Position numbers and translations under genes: made by a program. Shown here one piece after another: positions 1 to 6,852 of a stretch of DNA of 64,000 bases (its first letter is position 1; every line of letters begins with the position of its first letter). The notes beneath the pieces were generated by a model. It worked only from the letters and a program-made list of their open reading frames with translations, searched no databases and was not told the DNA's origin. This stretch comes from Devosia equisanguinis (GTDB lineage Bacteria > Pseudomonadota > Alphaproteobacteria > Rhizobiales > Devosiaceae), in the NCBI RefSeq assembly GCF_900631955.1, contig NZ_UZWD01000023.1, positions 1-64,000 on the forward strand, read 5' to 3'.

Positions 1-77
1 AGACCCTACAGCGCATCGCCGGCGGCTGGCCTAACAACCAGATTACCGAACTGATGCCTTGGAACTTCAAGCCATAA
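1..77 (+). CDS. IS66-family transposase, C-terminal fragment
   Basis: Only the last 24 codons are inside the window (frame starting at base 3, stop TAA at 75-77). The residues end in an ...ITELMPWNFKP tail, which resembles the conserved IS66 transposase C-terminus (typically ...RIDELLPWN...). The transposase catalyses cut-and-paste or replicative movement of the element. The gene is cut by the window edge, so it cannot be judged intact. The assignment rests on this tail and on the CGCTTAC tip that follows it. Confidence 0.65.
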   Translation, partial: TLQRIAGGWPNNQITELMPWNFKP

Positions 78-98
78 CGGCCTCGGTTACCCGCTTAC
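1..98 (+). mobile_element. Right end of an IS66-family insertion sequence (partial)
   Basis: The last 98 bases of an IS66-like element. It carries the C-terminal codons of a transposase ending at 77, then about 20 bp of terminal sequence finishing in CGCTTAC at 92-98, the complement of the GTAAGCG tip known for IS66-family inverted repeats. At base 99 the reading changes at once to resolvase codons, so 98/99 is the inferred element boundary. The left end and the expected 8-bp target duplication (it would read CTCTATGC) lie outside the window. Confidence 0.72.
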
Positions 99-725
99 CT
101 CTATGCTCGTGTCTCCACAACAGACCAGACAATCCAGCATCAGGAATCACAGGCCCGGCAAGTAGGCTTCAAGATCGATCATGTGATTGCCGATCATGGC
201 CTATCCGGCTTGAGCACCAAGCTCAGGGACAGGCCAGAGGGCAAACGCCTGTTCGATATGCTCAGGAAGGGTGACACGCTGGTTGTCCGTTGGGTTGATC
301 GGCTGGGCCGCAACTACCGGGACGTGTGCGATACGATCCAAGAGTTTCTGGCTAAGGGCGTCACGATCAGAACGGTCATTAACAACATGACCTTTGACGG
401 CGCGACGACCGATCCAATCCAGCAGGCAGTTCGAGATGCTTTGATTGCCTTCATGGCTGCTACAGCACAAGCACAGGCGGAAGCTACCAAGGAAGCGCAG
501 AAGGCCGGTATCGAACATGCTAAGGTTACCGCTGAGGCCGACAAGTACCGGGGCCGTAAGCCCAGCTACAGCAGGGAGCAGTATCAGCTTGTGCAAGACC
601 TGCTCGGCCAAGGCAAAGGGGCGTCGGAGATAGCCAAGGCGACGAACCTAACCCGCCAGACCATTTTGCGGATCAGGAACACCCCAGAACAAGCAGAAGC
701 GGCGTTAGCGGCTTGGAGGATGTGA
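99..725 (+). pseudogene. Serine recombinase (resolvase/invertase family), start removed by IS66 insertion
   Basis: Reading this frame from base 99 gives LYARVSTTDQ at the very front, which is the N-terminal catalytic block of small serine recombinases with its active-site serine. The arginine block DRLGRN follows, and a C-terminal helix-turn-helix (about residues 150-200, GASEIAKATNLTRQTILRIR). Without the IS the protein would be about 210 residues, normal for a resolvase. No ATG, GTG or TTG lies in frame between the in-frame stop at 75-77 and the catalytic serine. The first usable start is GTG at 183, which would give a 180-residue product lacking that serine. I therefore infer a gene disrupted at its 5' end by the adjacent IS66 element. 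It belongs to the integrated island. Confidence 0.75.
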
Positions 726-1124
726 GGGCGGGCATTCGATGGCTCACCAAATCGCCATAAATGGCTCAGGAAGCGATTTCCAGACCCCTCAGTCACCCAT
801 GTAGAGGGCGGAGGCTTTTGCCCGCCAGCGAGCTTCTAAACTGGAAGTCGATCCCGATCTAACCAGTTGATATTTTTCATAGTTCTGTACAATTGGTCTG
901 TAGATGCCACTGTACTAGCATTCCGTAGAGGCCGGATCGGCATGGCGGAAAATAGATCGGGCTTGGCCGATGCGGCCCCATATGCGGAATAACGGGCCGA
1001 CGTATCGGTCTCATCAGTTTCATTAGTAGCCACTCTACAGGCGTAGGGCTTTAATTGGCTAAGCCGGGAAGGTGCATCGCTAGTGGTCTGCTACTGGTCA
1101 TGATCCTATTTGGAATAATCACCA

Positions 1125-1152
1125 GATACCGGATGAGGCCAGTATCGGTATC
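1125..1152. repeat. Inverted repeat, possible recombinase or regulator site
   Basis: GATACCG at 1125-1131 is the exact complement of CGGTATC at 1146-1152, with a 14-base spacer that itself contains a near copy (CAGTATC). It lies in the non-coding stretch downstream of the broken resolvase. Function unknown; a resolvase-binding site is only a guess. Confidence 0.4.
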
Positions 1153-1255
1153 AAGCCAAGCCTAAGTGGCGCCGGGAATAGCCTAGTGAAAAAGACATGA
1201 AAGACCACAATAATTATCAGTTCACATAAGGGTGGACAATTTAGCTGCAGTTAGA

Positions 1256-1290
1256 GGTATTAGGTATTAGGTATTAGGTATTAGGTATTA
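1256..1290. repeat. Tandem repeat, five perfect copies of a 7-mer (GGTATTA)
   Basis: Five perfect head-to-tail copies of GGTATTA, followed by GGTA that merges into the next repeat. The unit is not a multiple of three and no gene crosses it, so it is a non-coding microsatellite likely to vary in copy number by slippage. Confidence 0.95.
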
Positions 1291-1292
1291 GG

Positions 1293-1332
1293 TAACTAGA
1301 TAACTAGATAACTAGATAACTAGATAACTAGA
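1293..1332. repeat. Tandem repeat, five perfect copies of an 8-mer (TAACTAGA)
   Basis: Five perfect copies of TAACTAGA start two bases after the last full 7-mer of the preceding array, sharing its GGTA edge. Two different short repeats with the same copy number in direct contact is unusual in a high-GC chromosome. It sits about 100 bases past the stop codon of the minus-strand methyltransferase. Confidence 0.95.
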
Positions 1333-1436
1333 TAATATCACATATGCAAACTTGTGATGTTATTGAAATACCAGTGAAATAACATAGTATACTATCTATT
1401 GAGGCGGGAATGGCCATGAGAGTGTACACGGCGGCG

Positions 1437-2246
1437 CTAAACACCGGCTCCAGAAACTTCTGCTTTCTTAGCCTCTCTGAGCGCTGACAAGACCGCTTCC
1501 CGAGGCGTGCCTTCAGACAGAAGCTGACGGAAATAGTCCGTGCCGCTATCGTCAGGCTCCCGTCCCAATGTCTGCCTGTAGGCTTGTCGAAGGAAAGCCA
1601 TATCGCTTTCGATCCGTAAAACAGCATCAGGCGGATTATGGGTCACCTTGCGTGCCACAGCCTCAAATAGCCATTCGTCCTTGTGCCCGAGGAACTCGAC
1701 CTCAAATCCGGCATCATGCAAAGCGGTGGTCAGGCTGACAGTGGTGAAACCATTGTAGTGGTAATCACCGAGATAGTTCTGTGTTCCGAACATGCACTGG
1801 AGCAATGTCGCCTGATCTGATGGTGCTTGCCGGTCAGGGCGTTTCATCAGTTCGGCCAGCGCGATCACGTCCGGCACACGGACTTCCAGCAATCCGCCAT
1901 GTTGCAACACTCTATTCCATTCCCTGAGTGCGGTGGAGCAACGCTCTCTGTGGATGTGCTCAAGAATGTCCTGGGCGAGGGCATAGGCGGCAAAATTGTC
2001 GTCCAGCTCTTTCAGGTCCGTAACATCGGCAACCATGTCTGGCTGATGACGGGCATGTAGGTCGATATTGATCCAGCCGTCCCGTATGTCGAATCCACAC
2101 CCCAAATTCAGCTTCGGGCCTGATGCCGGTTCCGGACGCTCCTGATTCGCTGCAAAACCATTTTCGACTTGCATGCTAGCCTTGTCAGTGCCCAACAATC
2201 TCTTCAAGCGATCAACGATGTGCATGGAATATTCCGGAGGTGTCAT
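1437..2246 (-). CDS. SAM-dependent methyltransferase with C-terminal DUF4214-like domain
   Basis: A 269-residue protein. Residues about 45-190 form a class I SAM-dependent methyltransferase: the glycine-rich motif I LNLGCGFDIRDGWINIDL, then DMVADVTDL, and a motif LAQDILEHI typical of methyltransferases that act on glycans or small molecules. Residues about 215-260 (FLRQAYRQTLGREPDDSG) match the DUF4214 type of helical repeat that is often fused to glycan- or surface-modifying enzymes. The substrate is unknown. It follows the gene at 2254-2883 by 7 bases on the same strand, so the two are probably co-transcribed. The first ATG has no clear ribosome site; an internal ATG eight codons in is possible. 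It lies in a low-GC island, so it is probably acquired. Confidence 0.8.
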   Translation of the reverse strand: MTPPEYSMHIVDRLKRLLGTDKASMQVENGFAANQERPEPASGPKLNLGCGFDIRDGWINIDLHARHQPDMVADVTDLKELDDNFAAYALAQDILEHIHRERCSTALREWNRVLQHGGLLEVRVPDVIALAELMKRPDRQAPSDQATLLQCMFGTQNYLGDYHYNGFTTVSLTTALHDAGFEVEFLGHKDEWLFEAVARKVTHNPPDAVLRIESDMAFLRQAYRQTLGREPDDSGTDYFRQLLSEGTPREAVLSALREAKKAEVSGAGV

Positions 2247-2253
2247 TAGGCAA

Positions 2254-2883
2254 TCAATGGTGACGCAGCGTGGCGTAGTTGGTGATGTGCACCATTTCCG
2301 CCAGTCTTAATGGATCGATCCTGTCCACGAATGCATGTTTGACATTTTCGTCATCGCACAATTCTACCGGATGGATTTTGCCTTCTGGCGTTCCTGCCAG
2401 CCGCTTCAATTCCTCGACGTAGGAATAGTAGTAGAATCTGTATAGTGACGTTTCGCCAAGTGATTGCAGGAATGCCTCGTCACTGTCGGCCTGCGCTTTA
2501 TCCTCGTTGCTCTCGCCGGTACCGGAAGGCTGGTTAGAAGCCATATTAGCGCTCGATGCAGCGGGGCTTTTAACGCCGAAGAACTCACGCTCATATGCAG
2601 TAAGCCGCGCCATCATTCCCAGGCTATAGGCTTTCTCGATCATGGTGCCGCGCTGACCACCAAAGTCATTAAGCACATGAAGTCGGGCCAGATGCAGGAT
2701 GCCTTTCACCGAGGGTAACGCCAGCACCACCATGGCTGTACCGTTCGCCTCGTCCGGCGGTTCACCAGTAGTCAGTGCGTCGAGAAAGACATGGGACCGA
2801 ACCAGTTCCATGTCCCAGCGGCCTTTCAGCCTGTAGGCCCCGTATGCACCGGCAGCTATCACAGCAAAAATAAGCCATCCCAT
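2254..2883 (-). CDS. Hypothetical membrane-anchored protein
   Basis: A 209-residue protein that I do not recognise. Residues 1-17 (MGWLIFAVIAAGAYGAY) form one hydrophobic N-terminal segment that should anchor it in the membrane, followed by a soluble, mainly helical part with a low-complexity Ser/Ala/Glu-rich linker near residues 107-135. The start is well supported: an AAGGAGG ribosome site lies just upstream of the ATG. It is the first gene of a probable two-gene operon with the methyltransferase and faces the XRE regulator gene across a shared promoter region carrying a perfect palindrome, so it is likely controlled by that regulator. Confidence 0.75.
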   Translation of the reverse strand: MGWLIFAVIAAGAYGAYRLKGRWDMELVRSHVFLDALTTGEPPDEANGTAMVVLALPSVKGILHLARLHVLNDFGGQRGTMIEKAYSLGMMARLTAYEREFFGVKSPAASSANMASNQPSGTGESNEDKAQADSDEAFLQSLGETSLYRFYYYSYVEELKRLAGTPEGKIHPVELCDDENVKHAFVDRIDPLRLAEMVHITNYATLRHH

Positions 2884-2925
2884 CCGTACTACCTCCTTCG
2901 ATCCATCCCGAGTGAACAGGCGAAA

Positions 2926-2946
2926 AATATAAGATTTTCTTATATT
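2926..2946. promoter_or_regulatory. Perfect 21-bp palindrome, candidate XRE operator
   Basis: AATATAAGA at 2926-2934 and TCTTATATT at 2938-2946 are exact complements around a TTT spacer. The site is in the middle of the 109-base region between the divergent membrane-protein and XRE genes. Position and symmetry fit a dimeric helix-turn-helix repressor controlling both directions. Confidence 0.7.
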
Positions 2947-2992
2947 CGGTAGTGAGCGCTTACGCGACTGTTGAATCGGATGTCAACAGCGC

Positions 2993-3244
2993 ATGCCAAA
3001 ATCTCTCTATACTGAACGGCACAAAGCTATCGCAGCGATGATCGCTAAAACGCGGCGCGACAATGGCTTCACGCAAGTTCATGTTGCGGAATCCATGGGG
3101 GGAGGCTGGAGCCAGCCGATCATAGCGAGTATCGAGCGGGGAGGCCGACGACTCGACTTAGTAGAGTTGATCAAGCTGGCCGACATTATTCAGCTAGACC
3201 TACACGAGCTGATCGATCATCTGCGCACGATCCCCGACGAGTGA
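2993..3244 (+). CDS. XRE-family helix-turn-helix transcriptional regulator
   Basis: An 83-residue protein made almost entirely of a Cro/C1-type DNA-binding domain (about residues 10-70: IAAMIAKTRRDNGFTQ, then SQPIIASIERGGRRLDLVEL). Such stand-alone domains act as dimeric repressors or activators of neighbouring genes. The insertion GGGWSQP in the turn makes the HTH slightly longer than usual. It is divergent from the membrane-protein/methyltransferase pair and convergent with the integrase; its stop codon touches the integrase stop codon (TGATCA at 3242-3247). The palindrome at 2926-2946 is the obvious candidate target, including for autoregulation. Role in the island's own maintenance is an inference. 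Confidence 0.88.
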   Translation: MPKSLYTERHKAIAAMIAKTRRDNGFTQVHVAESMGGGWSQPIIASIERGGRRLDLVELIKLADIIQLDLHELIDHLRTIPDE

Positions 3245-4855
3245 TCAGTACCGCTCCAGCGCGTCTTTCAACTGCGTTACCGTATAGCCCTGCTTGAAAT
3301 AGTGCTGCTGGGTAACGCCTTCTCGTGTATGGCCGACGATGGCCTTCACAAGGTTTTCCTCCACGCCTGCTTGCATGAGGCGCGTGACCATGGTGTGCCG
3401 AAGGCTATGGAATACAAGCGCTTCCGTTTTTATGCCCAGTTCCACGAGGAAACGCTCATTGAACCAGCGGCCCAATGTGCGGCCATATCCCTCCTTGGCA
3501 CTGTAGGAGAAATCCGGAAACAATCTTTCGGCACCGCGTTCCCGCACCACCGAAACGTAGTCGAGAAACCCGTTCTCCAAGAGCTGGCTATGAATGGGGA
3601 CACAGCGACGGGACGACATGTTCTTGAGCTTCTTTCCCTCACCCTCATCATTGAGGTCAAAGCACCATATGCCGTCTATCTGACGAATGTCCTTTAGATG
3701 GATTTGGCAAATCTCATTGAGGCGAGCGCCGCTGTAGATGCCGATGAGCGGCCCCCATTTCTGGAACTCCTTGCGGATCAAGCCAGCTTTGTTGGTCAAC
3801 AGCTCACGGAGCATGTGATCAACCTGGGCAGGAGAAAAGGCGTCCCGATCTGCTTCCTGGCTACGCCTCTTCTCGCGTAAACTCACGCCGTCAAAGGCGT
3901 TCTCCTGGACGTAGCCATTCCGTCTGGCCCAGGCGAACAAGGCCGCATATGTCTGGAGATAGGCATTGATCGTCCGGACCGTCAGCGTCTCTATGCCTTT
4001 AAGCTCAAGCACGGCTTCAAGGGACAAGCCCCTTGTCTTGGGATTCTTGTTCCGGTTCTTGGGGTACCGAAGCAGGGTTTCTTTCACCTTCTGTGCTTCG
4101 GGTGCACGGACCGAGCCAATATCCCGACCTTTCCCCAGTATCTCTTGCAGCACATCAAGATATTGGCGCTTCTGGTCCGCAGAGTGACGCGTCCAACGCT
4201 CTGCCCGCATCTCCTCATCAACAAATCTTTGCACGATCTTCTCAAGCGTGACCTTGGGGGTTTCATCCCTAGCTTGGTCACTCTGCACAGGCATGCTGTC
4301 GGTATAGGAGTAAGTACCGAGAGACTGATCGTAATCCAGCGCGGCCTTACAATAGTCCCGATACGCACGACGCATCTCGGTGCGGAACTGCGCATAGGCA
4401 TCTGTGCCGGGTTCGAGCGTCAGTCCGTATCGACGGGAAAAGCCGTCAATTAGGTCGTCATCTGACTGAACCAGACCATTGAAGATGTCCTGCTTGGCCT
4501 GTTCCGCCTCTTGCGCGAAAGCATATCCGTTCGAGAGGGCGGCAACCTCCAGATGGTCGAGACGACCATGGGCGGCAATATGGTCCTGCTTGCGCTGCAA
4601 AGCCACCCTGAAGTGATTTTTGAGAACGGCGCGCATCTCATCATAGCGCATGATCGACGCTGCTCCCTTGGCCATGAGTTGTTCGGCCTCATAACTGAGC
4701 CAGCGGGCCATTTGCAACGCCTCCCGAGGCTCTCTGGTGCCAAGAGACACTTTTATCGAGCTGACCCTGCCCGATGGATGAAACCGCCTTGGCAGAGGCC
4801 AGCGGAGCCGGAAAACGCCATGCCGGGATCGTTCGAGATAAGTCGGATTTTGCAC
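3245..4855 (-). CDS. Site-specific tyrosine recombinase (phage/island integrase)
   Basis: A 536-residue integrase of the long type that opens with a DUF6538-like segment (YLERSRHGVFRLRWPLPRRF). The C-terminal catalytic domain shows IYSGARLNEICQI (first Arg), the HSLRHTMVTRL box (His-x-x-Arg) and a GHTREGVTQQHYFK tail containing the nucleophilic tyrosine. The open frame runs upstream into the tRNA-Ala gene, but that part is chance. I take the GTG at 4853-4855 as start because AGGGG lies 9 bases upstream and the family's N-terminus begins there. The gene sits directly on the 3' side of tRNA-Ala(CGC), the classic arrangement for an element integrated at a tRNA end. It should catalyse integration and excision of the island to its left. 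Confidence 0.92.
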   Translation of the reverse strand: MQNPTYLERSRHGVFRLRWPLPRRFHPSGRVSSIKVSLGTREPREALQMARWLSYEAEQLMAKGAASIMRYDEMRAVLKNHFRVALQRKQDHIAAHGRLDHLEVAALSNGYAFAQEAEQAKQDIFNGLVQSDDDLIDGFSRRYGLTLEPGTDAYAQFRTEMRRAYRDYCKAALDYDQSLGTYSYTDSMPVQSDQARDETPKVTLEKIVQRFVDEEMRAERWTRHSADQKRQYLDVLQEILGKGRDIGSVRAPEAQKVKETLLRYPKNRNKNPKTRGLSLEAVLELKGIETLTVRTINAYLQTYAALFAWARRNGYVQENAFDGVSLREKRRSQEADRDAFSPAQVDHMLRELLTNKAGLIRKEFQKWGPLIGIYSGARLNEICQIHLKDIRQIDGIWCFDLNDEGEGKKLKNMSSRRCVPIHSQLLENGFLDYVSVVRERGAERLFPDFSYSAKEGYGRTLGRWFNERFLVELGIKTEALVFHSLRHTMVTRLMQAGVEENLVKAIVGHTREGVTQQHYFKQGYTVTQLKDALERY

Positions 4856-4920
4856 CGCGATGCACCCCTGGAATGCACCACCTGCGTTTTCGACTTCCAA
4901 GCCTTTGATTGTAAAGGGAA

Positions 4921-4996
<76 letters not shown>

Positions 4997-5090
4997 GCAC
5001 CGACGCCGTATATGGACAATATCGCCCCCAAGGGCAAGAGGCCGGCAAGCAGATGCCCCGCAGCGCAGTCGTCACAGGGTGACGCGGGGA

Positions 5091-6104
5091 CTAGACGAGG
5101 CCGTGCTCAACAAGGCTCCTGCCGGTGGCGATGACCGCTTCGGGCGTCCCGATCAGTGGACGGCCGAGCAATCGCGGCGCCCGCGTGGTGTCAAGGCGCT
5201 TGGGCGTGCCGATCTCGTGCATATTGTCCCGAATGTCGCGGTCAAAGAGAGCCGCTAGACGCACGATCCAGTTGGGCAGGGTGGCGGTGGGCACCCGACG
5301 GTTCGGGAAGGCCGGACGCAGCACGGCGCCCACCTCGGACATCGCATAGACACCCTCGGCGGCGATGCAGCGCTGGCCGAAAAAGGCCGGATCGGTCATC
5401 GCCGCGACATGCAAGGCCACCACATCGCGCACGTCGACACAGGCCATGTAGAGGCGCGGAACGGCGGGCAGGCGGCCGTCGAGAAGGCGACGGACCAGCA
5501 AAGATGAGGTGCCCGGATCGCTGTCCAGCAAGGGCCCGAAAATGCCGGCGGGATTTATGACCGACAGCGTGTTGCGACGCCCCGCGCTCTCGACCATCTG
5601 CCAGGCCATACGCTCGGCCAGGGTCTTTGATGCCGGATAGGCGCCGGTGCTAGGGGCATCCTGCCGGGTCCAGTCGGCCTCCGTCAGCAGCCGCTCATAG
5701 CTCTTGTGGCCATATTGGATGGCGGCGATGGACGAGGTGAGAACAATGTGCTCGACATTTGCCCGCAGCGCGGCACCCAGGGCACGGCGCGTACCCTCGA
5801 CGGCCGGACGAATAAGCTCCTGGGGGTCCTTTGGGGTTTCGAGCACGAAGGGCGAGGCCGTATGCTGCAGATAGCGCACCCCGCTCATCGCCTCGTCCCA
5901 GCCACTGTCGCTCAAGAGATCGAGGGCGACGAATTCGAGCTGTGTCACATCGCCCCCGGCGGCGGCGAGGGTTTCCCGCACCGCCGCAGCCCACTCGAGG
6001 TTGCGCACGCTGCCCCGGACGGTGTAGCCAGACTTGAGCAGGGCGAGGGCGAGATGTCCGCCAAGAAAGCCGGATATACCGGTGACGAGAACGCGATCGG
6101 ACAT
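5091..6104 (-). CDS. NAD-dependent epimerase/dehydratase family protein (dihydroflavonol-reductase-like)
   Basis: A 337-residue extended short-chain dehydrogenase. The N-terminus has the dinucleotide-binding GISGFLGGHLA, and the catalytic Tyr-x-x-x-Lys is visible as YPASK near residue 160, with a TSS motif about 35 residues before it. This layout fits the dihydroflavonol-4-reductase/cinnamoyl-CoA-reductase-like subgroup that reduces or interconverts carbonyl groups using NAD(P)H; the substrate is unknown. It is divergent from a TetR regulator across a 65-base region with an inverted repeat, so the regulator probably controls it, perhaps in response to its substrate. Confidence 0.88.
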   Translation of the reverse strand: MSDRVLVTGISGFLGGHLALALLKSGYTVRGSVRNLEWAAAVRETLAAAGGDVTQLEFVALDLLSDSGWDEAMSGVRYLQHTASPFVLETPKDPQELIRPAVEGTRRALGAALRANVEHIVLTSSIAAIQYGHKSYERLLTEADWTRQDAPSTGAYPASKTLAERMAWQMVESAGRRNTLSVINPAGIFGPLLDSDPGTSSLLVRRLLDGRLPAVPRLYMACVDVRDVVALHVAAMTDPAFFGQRCIAAEGVYAMSEVGAVLRPAFPNRRVPTATLPNWIVRLAALFDRDIRDNMHEIGTPKRLDTTRAPRLLGRPLIGTPEAVIATGRSLVEHGLV

Positions 6105-6122
6105 TGCTGTCTCCTGTAAGAG

Positions 6123-6161
6123 TTGAACGATATATACGAATACCGTTCAATAAGTTCAATA
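6123..6161. promoter_or_regulatory. Candidate TetR operator between divergent genes
   Basis: TTGAACG at 6123-6129 is complementary to CGTTCAA at 6144-6150. GTTCAATA occurs at 6145-6152 and again at 6154-6161. These symmetric and repeated sequences fill the short gap between the epimerase and the TetR gene, as expected for a self-regulated divergent promoter. Confidence 0.5.
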
Positions 6162-6169
6162 GGTGAGAT

Positions 6170-6763
6170 GTGGCAACAGCGCGGGTGGCGGAAAAGCGGC
6201 GGCGAATGCTGGACGCGGCAAGGGTGGTGATGCTGCGCGACGGACTGCGCGGCGCCACCATGGAAGCCATTGCACGCGAGGCCGGCATCGCCAAGGCTAC
6301 GCTCTATGCGCAGTTTTCCGACAAGGATGCGGTCTTCGGTGCACTGGTGGTGTCGCTGCGCGACACGCTGCTGGCCGCATTCGAAGACGGCATCGACAGT
6401 GATGGGAGCGCCGCCGAGCGTATCGGATCGGCTCTGGCCGCCCACTATCTGGCGCTGTCGCAAATCCTTGAAGGCTCGCCGCATGCAAGCGAACTGATGA
6501 GCGAGCACAAGCGGCTCGGCGCCTCACTGCGCGACACCGATCTTGCCATGCAGGATCGCATGACCACCGCTCTCGCCCAGGCCGGCGCAACGGCACCAGC
6601 AGACCTGGCGCGTCTCCTCTCGGCGGCCAGTTATGGCATTGCGCTCAAGACCCGCGACGAGGAAACCATGGCGGCCCACATAAGGCTGATGTGCCGGCAC
6701 GTGATCGATGGCGAGACCATAGCGGCACACCCTGCTCACGCAGAAATCATCCAAGGCAATTAA
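6170..6763 (+). CDS. TetR/AcrR-family transcriptional regulator
   Basis: A 197-residue regulator. Residues about 10-55 form the TetR DNA-binding domain (MLDAARVVMLRDGLRGATMEAIAREAGIAKATLYAQFSDK split by the usual helix-turn-helix). The remaining helical part would bind a ligand. The start is GTG at 6170-6172; the overlapping ATG at 6168 is out of frame. It is divergent from the epimerase gene and should repress it from the inverted repeats in the gap. Ligand unknown. Confidence 0.9.
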   Translation: MATARVAEKRRRMLDAARVVMLRDGLRGATMEAIAREAGIAKATLYAQFSDKDAVFGALVVSLRDTLLAAFEDGIDSDGSAAERIGSALAAHYLALSQILEGSPHASELMSEHKRLGASLRDTDLAMQDRMTTALAQAGATAPADLARLLSAASYGIALKTRDEETMAAHIRLMCRHVIDGETIAAHPAHAEIIQGN

Positions 6764-6852
6764 CCCTCAGCCGATCTGCCCACTTCTTGCCAGCTTGGCT
6801 GTGTTAACCTCAGATTAAGCCTGCCCCGCGCGGGCACTTCAAAGGGGACCAG

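Larger units (their letters stand above)
726..1436. other. Long non-coding stretch of the island
   Basis: About 710 bases without a convincing gene; base composition is lower in GC than the core chromosome. It holds an inverted repeat GATACCG/CGGTATC at 1125-1131 and 1146-1152, and the two tandem repeats described separately (1256-1332). A 65-codon minus-strand ORF (836-1033) has no recognisable features and is not called. The stretch could contain a res-like site for the neighbouring resolvase, but I cannot define one. Confidence 0.6.
1..4920. mobile_element. Integrated genomic island, distal part
   Basis: The region left of tRNA-Ala has visibly lower GC than the rest, an integrase next to the tRNA 3' end, a broken resolvase, an IS end and accessory genes. 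I infer an island integrated at the tRNA gene. The other end (and the matching copy of the tRNA 3' end) was looked for in 1-4900 and not found, so it must lie outside the window. Confidence 0.75.

Noticed and set aside
836-1033. 65-codon minus-strand ORF in the island gap
   Set aside because: No ribosome site, no recognised domain and no neighbour support; a chance ORF cannot be ruled out.
1256-1332. CRISPR array
   Set aside because: The repeats are 7 and 8 bases with no spacers and no cas genes are present; these are simple tandem repeats.
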